In this document: piece by piece, positions 1 through 7,611 of the stretch | How the letters are laid out: each line of letters opens with the position of its first letter | How positions within the stretch are numbered: the stretch's first letter is position 1 | From: Caballeronia sp. LZ062 | GTDB lineage: Bacteria > Pseudomonadota > Gammaproteobacteria > Burkholderiales > Burkholderiaceae | DNA length: 64,000 nucleotides | Assembly (NCBI RefSeq): GCF_031450785.1 | Contig: NZ_JARTWB010000002.1 | Coordinates: forward strand, 2,232,001-2,296,000 | Reading direction: 5' to 3' | Made by a program: the position numbers and the translations under genes | Notes under the pieces: model-generated | What the model saw: only the letters and a program-made list of their open reading frames with translations | Databases searched by the model: none | Told to the model about the DNA's origin: nothing

Positions 1-1
1 G

Positions 2-226
2 GGCGCGGACGCGCCGCGCGATGTGTCGGCGGATGAAGGCTGGGAGATTTTCGGACTGATGGACCAGCACGCGTACATGCGCATCAAACCCGGCGACGAT
101 CTCAAGGTCGGCGACATGATCGCGTTCGACATCTCGCATCCGTGCCTGACGTTCGACAAGTGGCGGCAGGTTCTCGTCGTCGACCGGAAGTATCGCGTGA
201 CTGAAGTAATCGAGACGTTCTTTTAG
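2..226 (+). CDS. Amino-acid deaminase (DSD1/D-serine dehydratase-like), C-terminal fragment
   Basis: The gene is cut by the left edge; the frame is open from base 2 to TAG at 224-226, giving about 74 residues. The tail contains EGWEIFGLMDQHAYM, GDMIAFDISHPCLTFDKWR and VVDRKYRVTEVIETFF. The ISHPC-TFDKWR segment is characteristic of the C-terminal domain of PLP-dependent D-serine dehydratase/D-threonine aldolase-like amino-acid deaminases, where a His and a Cys of this region bind metal. The N-terminal PLP lysine lies outside the window. Its stop overlaps the stop of the convergent marR gene by two bases (TTAG). Substrate is not decidable from this fragment. Confidence 0.75.
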   Translation, partial: GADAPRDVSADEGWEIFGLMDQHAYMRIKPGDDLKVGDMIAFDISHPCLTFDKWRQVLVVDRKYRVTEVIETFF

Positions 227-687
227 GCTTTGTCGTCGGCGGTGGCCGCTGCGCTCGCCGCGGCCACTTCCTGAATCCGCGATTCGAGCATCTGAAGCGC
301 GCCCGATAGCGCCTCGATGGCGTCGTCGGGCATCGCGGCCATGGTGTCGTGCAGGAACGCGTTGCGGCGCGGCAGGCCTTCTTCGGTAGCGGCGCGGCCT
401 TGCGCGGTCAACGCGACATTCGATACCCGATTGTCGCGTGCATCGACGCTGCGCACGATCCAGCCGAGCGATTCCAGCGTCTTCAACTGCCGCGTGAGCG
501 CGCCCGGATCGACGCGCAGCCGTTCCACCAGCGTCTTCTGCGAGAGCACGCCCGCATGCTCGTGCAGCGCGAGCAGGATGCGCCAGCGCGGCATCGGCTG
601 GCCCACCGCCAGCTCGAACGCAGACATGAACGCGCGATACGTGCGCCCGAACTGTTGCACCACGGCGATCCGATCCTGTTCGTTCAT
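223..687 (-). CDS. MarR family transcriptional regulator of the adjacent MFS pump
   Basis: A 154-residue winged-helix protein. The recognition region LSQKTLVERLRVDPGALTRQLKTLESLGWIVRS is followed by the wing DARDNRVSNVALTAQGR, the standard MarR layout. The ATG at 687 is preceded by GAGGGA at nine-base spacing. An upstream in-frame ATG at 711 overlaps the TGA of the MFS gene (ATGA), so the two genes are translationally coupled whichever start is used. It lies downstream of the MFS gene in the same operon and probably represses it through the palindrome at 2322-2333. Ligand unknown; such pairs typically respond to phenolic or antibiotic effectors. Confidence 0.88.
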   Translation of the reverse strand: MNEQDRIAVVQQFGRTYRAFMSAFELAVGQPMPRWRILLALHEHAGVLSQKTLVERLRVDPGALTRQLKTLESLGWIVRSVDARDNRVSNVALTAQGRAATEEGLPRRNAFLHDTMAAMPDDAIEALSGALQMLESRIQEVAAASAAATADDKA

Positions 688-707
688 GCTTGTGCTTCCC
701 TCAGTCG

Positions 708-2303
708 TCATTCGGCCAGAATGACCGGTTCCGGCTGCCGCTTCAAGCGCACGAGCGGCACGCGGCGCGATTGCCATACCGATATCACCGCCACCACCGC
801 CGCGACTGCGAGACCGATGTGGATCGCCGCGACGAGCGCCTCGCGCGCGGCTTCCAACAGCATCGCGCCGTTGTGGCCCGCCGCCGAAAGTTGCGCGAGC
901 AGCGTCTGCTGTCCTTCGTGGTTGATGAGAATCTGCGGGTCGGAGAGGTCGCTGAGCCAACGCATCGCGTGGTCTCGCTCCAGCGCGAGGCTCACGCCGC
1001 TCGCGTACAGGTGGCTCACGAGCGTGCCGGTCAGCGCTGTGCCGATCATCCCGCCGATCATGCGCAGCGATTGCAAGAGCGCAGTGGCGATGCCGAGGTG
1101 CTGGCGGCCCGCCGTCTGTTGCGCGAACACGGTGAGGTTCGGCATCACGAAGCCGAGTCCCAATCCGCCGAGCAGCATGAAGACGAGCAGCAGCGCGCGC
1201 GGCATCGTGTGCGTCGCGACGACCACGCCAAGGCAAGCCACCGCGAGGCATCCGAAGCCGATATACAACATGCGGTTCGGGTTGGACAGCCGCGTGACAA
1301 TGCGCCCGTTCAGAATGCTGCCGATGGTGATGAAGACCACGAGCGGCGTGATCATCATGCCAGCGCCCTGCGGCGACATGCCGAAGCCGCCCTGAAACAG
1401 CAGCGGCGCGTAGAAGAGCAGCGAAAACATCGTGAAGCCGCCGAGGATCGCGAGCGTGAAGAGCGCCGCGAGACTCTGGTTGCGGAACATGTCGATGGGA
1501 AGGATCGCGTAATCGCAGCGCATTTCCCACTTCCAGAGCGCGAAGCCGGCCGCCGCGCTCGCTACCAGCAGCGCCACCGTATCCAGGCTCACGCCATGCT
1601 TCGGCAACATTTCGACAAACAATTGCAGCGCGCCGAGCGCAACGGCAATGAGCACCGCGCCGGGCCAGTCGAGCCGCATCTTGCCTTCGTGGGCGACGTG
1701 CCGAAGATGCGGCAGGAAGCGCCACACGAAGAACAGCGAGAGCACGCCGACCGGCAGATTCACATAGAAAACGGAACGCCAGCCATAGTACTGCGTGAGG
1801 AACCCGCCGAGCGACGGCCCGACCGCGTTCGCGATGCCGAATGCCGAGCTCATGAGCACTTGCCAGCGCAGGCGCACGACGTTGTCCGGGAAAAGATCCG
1901 CGATGCACGCGAACGCCGTGCCGACGAGCATGCCGCCGCCGATGCCCTGCAAGCCGCGCGCGAGCACGAGGAACATCATGCTGTTGGCGAGTCCGCACAG
2001 TACGGACGCGACCGTGAACACGACGATCGACGCGATCACGAACGGCTTGCGGCCGTAGTAGTCGCCGAGCCGCCCGAAAATCGGCACGGTGATGACGGAT
2101 GTCAGAAGATAGGAAGTGGCGACCCACGCGTAGAGTTCGAAGCCTCGAAGCTCCGCGACGATGGTCGGCAGCGCGGTGCCGACGACCGTTTGGTCGAGTG
2201 CGACGAGCATCGTGACGAAGGAGATGCCCAGCATCGCCATGAGGGATTCGCGAAACGGGAGAACCTGCCCGCTCGAATGATGCGCGGCTGTATGAACGGC
2301 CAT
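708..2303 (-). CDS. MFS drug efflux transporter, DHA2 (EmrB/QacA) family, 14 TM
   Basis: A proton-driven inner-membrane multidrug exporter of about 531 residues. The N-terminal signature LDQTVVGTALPTIVAEL (the DHA2 D-x-T-x-V-N/G-x-A-L-P motif) and the loop motif GRLGDYYGRKP (motif A) are clear, followed by many hydrophobic segments consistent with 14 helices. The frame stays open to 2381, but ATG at 2303 (MAVHTAAHH) is the first start downstream of the likely promoter and operator, so it is chosen. The stop overlaps the marR gene. A putative -10 TATGAT at 2349-2344 and the 12-bp palindrome 2322-2333 lie directly upstream. Confidence 0.88.
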   Translation of the reverse strand: MAVHTAAHHSSGQVLPFRESLMAMLGISFVTMLVALDQTVVGTALPTIVAELRGFELYAWVATSYLLTSVITVPIFGRLGDYYGRKPFVIASIVVFTVASVLCGLANSMMFLVLARGLQGIGGGMLVGTAFACIADLFPDNVVRLRWQVLMSSAFGIANAVGPSLGGFLTQYYGWRSVFYVNLPVGVLSLFFVWRFLPHLRHVAHEGKMRLDWPGAVLIAVALGALQLFVEMLPKHGVSLDTVALLVASAAAGFALWKWEMRCDYAILPIDMFRNQSLAALFTLAILGGFTMFSLLFYAPLLFQGGFGMSPQGAGMMITPLVVFITIGSILNGRIVTRLSNPNRMLYIGFGCLAVACLGVVVATHTMPRALLLVFMLLGGLGLGFVMPNLTVFAQQTAGRQHLGIATALLQSLRMIGGMIGTALTGTLVSHLYASGVSLALERDHAMRWLSDLSDPQILINHEGQQTLLAQLSAAGHNGAMLLEAAREALVAAIHIGLAVAAVVAVISVWQSRRVPLVRLKRQPEPVILAE

Positions 2304-2321
2304 TTTTTGTGCCAACAATGA

Positions 2322-2333
2322 TTGACTAGTCAA
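2322..2333. promoter_or_regulatory. MarR-type palindromic operator TTGACTAGTCAA
   Basis: A perfect 12-bp palindrome 19-30 bases ahead of the MFS start. On the minus strand a TATGAT hexamer (2349-2344) sits just upstream, so the palindrome would fall at the transcription start. The sequence matches the usual form of MarR-family operators, and the only MarR gene nearby is co-transcribed with the pump. Autorepression is the obvious inference; binding is not shown. Confidence 0.65.
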
Positions 2334-2409
2334 CTTAAATGGAATCATAGCACGGTGCCGCGCTCTAAGTTGCGTGGTCAATCACTCATTTCGGATCAAG
2401 AAACGACGC

Positions 2410-3258
2410 ATGGAACCGACGCCCATCATCACCTCGCCGCTCACGCCGGAGGACTTCGCCGCCCTCTCCCGCGCCAAGGAAGCACTCGAAAGTCCGTCGC
2501 TGACGATGAAACTGGCGAGCGTGATCGGCGCGCCCATCGAAAAGCTGATGGGCCGCCTGCCCGCCGCCGCACAGGAAAAAGTCGACGAAGCGACGCAACT
2601 CGCGCTCAAGAAGTGCCTGCAACTGGCGCTCCGCACGCTCGACAAGAGCGCGCCCGCCGGCTCGCTGCTCGCGCCGCCGCCCGACAAGCCGAGCAACCTG
2701 CTGCACAAGCTCGCGGTCGCGACGACCGGCGCGGCGGGCGGCGCATTCGGCCTGTTCGCGCTGCCGGTCGAGCTTCCCGTCACGACAACGCTGATGTTCC
2801 GCTCAATTTGCGATATCGCTCGCAGCGAGGGCGAGGACGTGCATCGCGTGGAGACGCAGCTGCAATGCATGATGGTGCTCGGCATGGGCGGCACGCAGAA
2901 GGACGACGACAACGCCGATCTCGGCTATTTCATCGTTCGCGGCGCGCTGGCGCAGTCGGTATCGCGGGCGACGAGCGAAATCACGGCGAAGGGGTTGAGC
3001 GCGCACGGATCGACGGCGCTGCTCAAGTTCGTGCAGACCATTGCCTCGCGGTTCTCCGTGCAGGTCAGCGAGCAAGTCGCCGCCAAGTCGATTCCGGCAA
3101 TCGGCGCGGTGCTCGGCGCGATGGTGAACACCGTCTTCATCGACCATTTTCAGCAGATGGCGCACGGCCATTTCACCGTGCGGCGGCTGGAGCGGCAATA
3201 CGGCACGGCTGCTGTGGAACGCGCCTATCAAACGATTGAGGTCATGGGCGGCCGGTGA
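2410..3258 (+). CDS. EcsC family protein
   Basis: A 282-residue protein from ATG 2410. An in-frame GTG at 2374 would add 12 residues (VNHSFRIKKRR) and is less likely. The central segment, GAAGGAFGLFALPVELPVTTTLMFRSICDIA, followed by a conserved acidic helix and GGTQKDDDNADLGYF, matches the EcsC domain, named after the third gene of the Bacillus ecs ABC-transporter operon and of unknown biochemical role. It is transcribed divergently from the MFS pump. Its last 31 bases overlap the convergent esterase gene on the other strand. Confidence 0.85.
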   Translation: MEPTPIITSPLTPEDFAALSRAKEALESPSLTMKLASVIGAPIEKLMGRLPAAAQEKVDEATQLALKKCLQLALRTLDKSAPAGSLLAPPPDKPSNLLHKLAVATTGAAGGAFGLFALPVELPVTTTLMFRSICDIARSEGEDVHRVETQLQCMMVLGMGGTQKDDDNADLGYFIVRGALAQSVSRATSEITAKGLSAHGSTALLKFVQTIASRFSVQVSEQVAAKSIPAIGAVLGAMVNTVFIDHFQQMAHGHFTVRRLERQYGTAAVERAYQTIEVMGGR

Positions 3259-4148
3259 AGGGGCGCGGGCGCGGCAGTCACGTCGTCGATGAACCGCGCT
3301 GCGTGCGACAGCGCCTGCCGCGCCTCCGGCATAAAGGGCGCCCAGATCGGGAAAATGTGCGGCACGTTGCGCCATATTTCCAGATCGGCGCGAACGCCCG
3401 CCGCGCGCGCCTTTTCCGCGATGCGCGTCGAATCGTCGAGCAGGAGTTCGGTGTCGGCGGCTTGAATGAGCAACGGCGGCAGACCATGAAATTCGCCGAA
3501 GAGCGGAGAGGCATACGGATGCTTGGCGTCGGCACTGCCCAGATATTGCGCAGCGACCTTCGGGAAGACAGCGGCGTGAAACATCGGATCGCGGCCTTCG
3601 TTGGTGCGCATCGACGCACCGCTGCACGTCAGGTCGGTCCAAGGCGAGAGAAGCACCGCGCCTGCGGGAAGCGCGTCGCCGGCATCGCGCAGGGCGAGCA
3701 GCGTCGCCAACGCCAGACCGCCGCCGGCCGAATCGCCCGCTATCACGATCGAATGCGCAGCGGCATCCGCGAGCAAGGCGCGGTACGCCGCGACGGCGTC
3801 ATCGACTGCGGCGGGAAAGCGGTGCTCGGGCGCGAGCCGGTAGTCCAGCGAGAACACGTTCGCGTGCGCGCGCACGGCAAGGCCAAAGGTGATCGCGCGA
3901 TGGCTGCGCGGTGAGCAGAAGTAATAGCCGCCGCCGTGCAGATACAGAATGGTTCTGCGCGATGTCGCCGAGCGCAGCCATTCACCGTTCCTGGCAACGT
4001 CCAGTTGCCAGCCCTTCGGCACCGGCGGCGACCACAGCCGCCGCGACGTGTACGCGCGAGCGCGCTCGACGTCGAGCACGGGCTTGGCGGTCTCGGGACG
4101 CATGCGCCGCCGCAAGACCCAACATGCGAATGCACTTTGCCAGCTCAT
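3228..4148 (-). CDS. Alpha/beta hydrolase, hormone-sensitive-lipase type carboxylesterase
   Basis: A 306-residue esterase of bacterial family IV. LYLHGGGYYFCS supplies the oxyanion-hole HGGG motif, VIAGDSAGGGLA the nucleophile elbow with the catalytic Ser, IQAADTELLLDDS the catalytic Asp, and NVPHIFPIW the catalytic His. No convincing signal peptide, so it is probably cytoplasmic and hydrolyses short-chain acyl esters. It converges on and overlaps the ecsC-like gene by 31 bases. The CHRD gene upstream (36 bases) is in the same direction and could be co-transcribed. Confidence 0.88.
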   Translation of the reverse strand: MSWQSAFACWVLRRRMRPETAKPVLDVERARAYTSRRLWSPPVPKGWQLDVARNGEWLRSATSRRTILYLHGGGYYFCSPRSHRAITFGLAVRAHANVFSLDYRLAPEHRFPAAVDDAVAAYRALLADAAAHSIVIAGDSAGGGLALATLLALRDAGDALPAGAVLLSPWTDLTCSGASMRTNEGRDPMFHAAVFPKVAAQYLGSADAKHPYASPLFGEFHGLPPLLIQAADTELLLDDSTRIAEKARAAGVRADLEIWRNVPHIFPIWAPFMPEARQALSHAARFIDDVTAAPAPLHRPPMTSIV

Positions 4149-4184
4149 CGTGCGCGCTCCGGGCGGCCGATCGTGCGTCGCACG

Positions 4185-4634
4185 TCAGTTCGACGGCATG
4201 ACCTGACCGCGAATCTCGCCGCTCGGGTTCTCTTGCGTGTGGATGTTGAAGTACCACTGACCGGCCATCAGGTCGGTGACCTGCTGCTCGGTGAGCGTGG
4301 CGTGACCGGTCATCGGGCTGGCGAGCGCCTGTTTGTCCACGGGGACTTGCACTTTCGCGTTCTGCCCGACCGGCGCGGGGCCGTGGAAGTGCGCCATCGT
4401 GACGGGGCCGGACAGGTCGGCGTAAGTCGCGGTCCAGGCGAGTTGCTTGGTATTCGTGTCGAACGTGGCGTCGACCGTGCCGTGGCCTTTGCTCACGCGC
4501 GGCGGCACTTCGCTCGACGGCTGGAGATTCGCTTTCAGCGCGACGGTGTCGGCGTGGGCTAGCGATGTTGATGCGAAAAGCACGGCGGCGAATGCAGCCA
4601 TTTGGAAGACGTGCGGCTTGCGTGTCGAGATCAT
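4185..4634 (-). CDS. CHRD domain-containing exported protein
   Basis: A 149-residue protein. The N-terminus MISTRKPHVFQMAAFAAVLFASTSLAHA is a typical Sec signal peptide cleaved after AHA. The remainder is one CHRD (chordin-like) domain: LQPSSEVPPRVSKGHGTVDATFDTNTKQLAW, MAHFHGPAPVGQNA and WYFNIHTQENPSGEIRGQVMP. The ATG at 4634 has GGAG about ten bases upstream; longer in-frame starts up to 4679 would bury the signal peptide. Predicted periplasmic; the molecular function of bacterial CHRD proteins is unknown. Confidence 0.85.
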   Translation of the reverse strand: MISTRKPHVFQMAAFAAVLFASTSLAHADTVALKANLQPSSEVPPRVSKGHGTVDATFDTNTKQLAWTATYADLSGPVTMAHFHGPAPVGQNAKVQVPVDKQALASPMTGHATLTEQQVTDLMAGQWYFNIHTQENPSGEIRGQVMPSN

Positions 4635-4734
4635 TTCCCGTTCTCCGTTCTCTTGGCGACGCGTTGGCCGCGTCTTCATGGTAGTGCATTCGGAGCCGGG
4701 GCGCCCTTGGAAGCGGACGGACCACCCGCAAACG

Positions 4735-4760
4735 CAAAAAGAGCGCCTCGCGGCGCCCTT
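4735..4760 (-). terminator. Rho-independent terminator of the porin gene
   Basis: On the minus strand a GC-rich stem (arms 4752-4758 and 4741-4747, GGGCGCC/GGCGCTC with one G-T pair) with a 4-base loop is followed by a run of five Ts (4740-4736). It sits about 40 bases after the porin stop codon. Confidence 0.8.
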
Positions 4761-4799
4761 TTCTGCTAGCTAGCTACAGCTCGATACTGCCGAGTCTGC

Positions 4800-5975
4800 T
4801 TAGAAGCGGTGACGGATACCCGTCGTCACGAGAACCTGACGGTTGCTCGACGATGCACCGCCCGGCGCGCCGTTGATGCCTGCGAACGGCATTACGCCTT
4901 CCGGCAGACCGCTCGCGATCTGAACCACGCCTTCAGCATAGATGTCGGTACGCTTCGACAGAGCGTAGTCCGTCTGGAGGCCGAACTGGTGGAAGCGGAC
5001 GCGCGTCGAGTCGCCGTTGTGATTCGCGTCGTCGAACTTCGCGTTCGTGAACGTGTACGCAGCGCCCAGCGAAAGAGCCGGCGTCAGCGCGTAACGGCCG
5101 TTCACTTCGTAGTTGTTGATGATGTTGGAGCCGACGTTGAACGTGTTGCTGTCCTGACGCGTCTGCGTCCACAGTGCGCCGAACGTCAGAGCGCCGATGG
5201 AGTAGCTGCCGCCGGCACCGAACGTGCGGTGACGATCCACACCTGTGAAGGCGATTTCGCTGTTGTCGAGGTTCGGAACGTCGACCGTCACGCCAGTGAT
5301 CGCACCCGTGCCCGAACCGCCGTTCTGGAAGTTGGCTTGCATGTACGCGGCGCCGAGTTTCAGGCCAGCGTTGGCATAGCCCGCGCCCAGGCTGTAAGCA
5401 CGGTTGGCTGCGAAGCTGCCCGCCGCGTTCGAGAACGCATACAGGCCGCTGAACGACAGGCCAGCATAGTTCGCGCTTTGGAACTTGACGGAGTTGTTCT
5501 CACGGAACAGGTCGCCGTTCAGGTTGTCCAGGTTGCCCGGGTGTGCGAAGTACGTACCGCCCCACGTGCCGCTCGCGCTGAGCGGGCCCAGGTAGTCGGT
5601 CACGGAGTCGGTCTGGTGGCCGAGCGTCACGGTGCCCACGTTGGTCGACAGACCGACGTAAGCCTGACGACCGAAGCCGTTACCGCCGAGGCTGCCGCCG
5701 TTCGCCACGTCGAAGCCATTCTCCAACGTGAAGATCGCCTTCATGCCGCCGCCCAGATCTTCGGCGCCGCGCAGGCCCCAACGGCTCATCTGCACGTTGC
5801 CGCCGCTCATGCTCCACGAGTTGGTCTTGTAGTTGTCGGCGCTTCGCGGTGCTTGCACGTTGTTCACGAACGTGAGGCCGGCATCGACGAGGCCGTACAG
5901 CGTAACGCTGCTCTGCGCGCTCGCGGCAGTTGCGAACGATGCGGCGACGGCCGCAACAATCAGAGTCTTCTTCAT
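4800..5975 (-). CDS. Gram-negative trimeric porin (OmpC/Porin_4 family)
   Basis: A 391-residue outer-membrane porin. MKKTLIVAAVAASFATAASA is the signal peptide; the mature protein begins QSSVTLYGLVDAGLTF, the classic opening of Burkholderia general porins, and ends TTGIRHRF with the C-terminal aromatic residue needed for BAM assembly. The internal sequence alternates in the manner of a 16-strand barrel. The ATG at 5975 is preceded by AAGGA at a suitable distance; an upstream ATG at 5999 would spoil the signal peptide. It is divergent from the LysR gene across 431 bases and has its own terminator. Confidence 0.93.
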   Translation of the reverse strand: MKKTLIVAAVAASFATAASAQSSVTLYGLVDAGLTFVNNVQAPRSADNYKTNSWSMSGGNVQMSRWGLRGAEDLGGGMKAIFTLENGFDVANGGSLGGNGFGRQAYVGLSTNVGTVTLGHQTDSVTDYLGPLSASGTWGGTYFAHPGNLDNLNGDLFRENNSVKFQSANYAGLSFSGLYAFSNAAGSFAANRAYSLGAGYANAGLKLGAAYMQANFQNGGSGTGAITGVTVDVPNLDNSEIAFTGVDRHRTFGAGGSYSIGALTFGALWTQTRQDSNTFNVGSNIINNYEVNGRYALTPALSLGAAYTFTNAKFDDANHNGDSTRVRFHQFGLQTDYALSKRTDIYAEGVVQIASGLPEGVMPFAGINGAPGGASSSNRQVLVTTGIRHRF

Positions 5976-6406
5976 TGTGTGTTCCTTAGAAAGAGTCATG
6001 CGACTCGATAGGGTTGCTCGCGGCGTCTCGACATATCGGAATGAGTTCCCGCGGTATGCCTTTCACCGATATTCGGCAGCCCAAAGTGTATGGCTCGCCT
6101 TTGCGGCTACCACCCCAAGGACACACAAAAGCCTTTTTGAAGAATTCAAAAAATCCAATTTCAATATGAGTAAACGCTTAGGCTTCTTGCACTTACCTCC
6201 GGCCTCGAATCGCGCCTCGTCCATTCTCATGCGCGCCCAGTTGCGGACATGCGACAGTGGCCTGAACACCACATACCGAAACAGTCGGACTCCTCTGATT
6301 ACCTTCTACTTTCCGTCCGACTAACATCGCGCACGCGAGAGCGGCGCATCTTTCCGCTCGTCAATCTAACGGAAAGAGCGTCCCGCTTCGCTCGGCAAGT
6401 CGTCTC
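5976..6406. promoter_or_regulatory. Divergent intergenic region porin/LysR
   Basis: This 431-base gap is clearly more AT-rich than its surroundings, particularly 6120-6180, and must hold the promoters of both the porin and the LysR gene. The only strong structure is a symmetric element at 6134-6152 (TTTTTGAA-GAA-TTCAAAAA), listed separately. No gene is supported here. Confidence 0.5.
6134..6152. promoter_or_regulatory. Inverted repeat TTTTTGAA-N3-TTCAAAAA, candidate LysR-type site
   Basis: Two perfect 8-bp arms around a 3-base centre. The element contains a T-N11-A core with dyad symmetry, the loose consensus of LysR-type regulators, and lies between a LysR gene and a divergent porin gene. 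Assignment to that LysR protein is inference. Confidence 0.4.
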
Positions 6407-7345
6407 ATGATGAATCAACTGCAAGCGATGCGCGTGTTCCTGAAAGTCGCCGAAACCGAATCGTTCGGGCGCGCGGCGGCCGCGCTCGATCTCTCGAATG
6501 CGGTCGTCACGCGCTATGTTTCGCTGCTCGAAGCGCATCTCAATACGCGCCTGTTGAACCGCACGACGCGCAGCGTCTCGCTGACCGAAGCGGGGAGAAA
6601 TTACGCCGACGGCTGTCGCGCAGTGATCGAACAAGTGGAGACGATCGAGGCATCGGTCGCGAGCAGTTCCGTCGATCCATCCGGAACGCTCAAGCTCGTC
6701 GCTTCCGCTTCGTTCTCGTTGCTCGAACTCACGCCCATGCTGCGCGCCTATCGCGACCGCTATCCAAGCGTGAAGCTGCGTCTGACGTTGCTGCATCGAC
6801 CGGTCGATCTCGTCGATGAAGGCTTCGATGTCGGCATCGTCGTACCGCATCTCGTGAACAGCGGCACGTTGATCAGCCGGCCGCTCTTCAAGATCGCAGC
6901 GGCAGTCGTCGCGTCGCCGGACTATCTGGACCGGCATGGCACGCCCGCACGGCCCGCGTCGCTCGCCAAGCACGACTTCCTCGCGCCCTCCGCGGACATA
7001 CATGGCTCCACGTGGAGCTTCATCGGTCCATCGGGTGTAACGGAAGACGTTTCCCTCGATCCGGCGTACACCGTGAACAGCTCGCCGATGTTGCGTCAGG
7101 CAGCCTTGTCCGGCATGGGTGTTGCCGTGCTGCCGGAAAGCTACGTGGAACACGACATCCAGACGGGCGCGCTCGTCCGGCTCTTCGCGGGCTTTCGGCT
7201 GAAGGATGCCGACAAGGCAGTATCCATCGTCTATCCGGGACGCCGGCACGTTTCCGCGAAAACGCGTTCTTTCGTGGATTTCGCGCTCGCCCATTTCCGC
7301 GACCGCACGCCTGTCGACGCGAGCCCCCTCCCCGTCACCGAGTAA
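6407..7345 (+). CDS. LysR family transcriptional regulator
   Basis: A 312-residue regulator. Residues 1-60 form the winged helix (MNQLQAMRVFLKVAETESFGRAAAALDLSNAVVTRYVSLLEAHLNTRLLNRTTRSVSLTEAG). Residues about 90-295 are the periplasmic-binding-protein-like effector domain, including GTLKLVASASFSLLELTP and SGMGVAVLPESYVE. It belongs to the large CrgA/AaeR-like subgroup. It is divergent from the porin and convergent with the hybrid kinase. Its last 86 bases (7260-7345) are copied again at 7436-7521 as part of a tandem duplication. Effector unknown. Confidence 0.9.
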   Translation: MMNQLQAMRVFLKVAETESFGRAAAALDLSNAVVTRYVSLLEAHLNTRLLNRTTRSVSLTEAGRNYADGCRAVIEQVETIEASVASSSVDPSGTLKLVASASFSLLELTPMLRAYRDRYPSVKLRLTLLHRPVDLVDEGFDVGIVVPHLVNSGTLISRPLFKIAAAVVASPDYLDRHGTPARPASLAKHDFLAPSADIHGSTWSFIGPSGVTEDVSLDPAYTVNSSPMLRQAALSGMGVAVLPESYVEHDIQTGALVRLFAGFRLKDADKAVSIVYPGRRHVSAKTRSFVDFALAHFRDRTPVDASPLPVTE

Positions 7346-7611
7346 GCGCAGCTATTGAATCGCGGCGCACTGCGCCTCGATGCGCTCGAGCAATTGCGTG
7401 CATCGCTCGATCAGTGTGCGGCCTTCGCGCCGCATAAACGCGTTCGTTCTGGGATTCGGCGCTCGCTCATTTCCGCGACCGCACGCCTGTCGACGCGAGC
7501 CCCCTCCCCGTCACCGAGTAAGCGCAGCTATTGAATCGCGGCGCACTGCGCCTCAATGCGCTTGAGCAATTGCGTGCATCGCTCGATCAGTGTGCGGCCT
7601 TCGCGCCGCAT
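7260..7611. repeat. 176-bp tandem duplication spanning two convergent gene ends
   Basis: Unit 1 is 7260-7435 and unit 2 is 7436-7611, exactly abutting. Each unit holds the LysR 3' end with its TAA, a short spacer and the 3' end of the histidine kinase (minus strand). The intact LysR tail is in unit 1 and the intact kinase tail in unit 2, so the inner halves (7354-7435 and 7436-7521) are relics. Differences cluster in the first ~35 bases of each unit, plus two in the kinase tail (CTCGATGCGCTCGAG versus CTCAATGCGCTTGAG). The rest is identical by eye. Confidence 0.93.

Noticed and set aside
7346..7527. A separate small gene in the spacer between LysR and the kinase
   Set aside because: The sequence is fully explained by the 176-bp tandem duplication; any frame there is a relic of the neighbouring gene ends.
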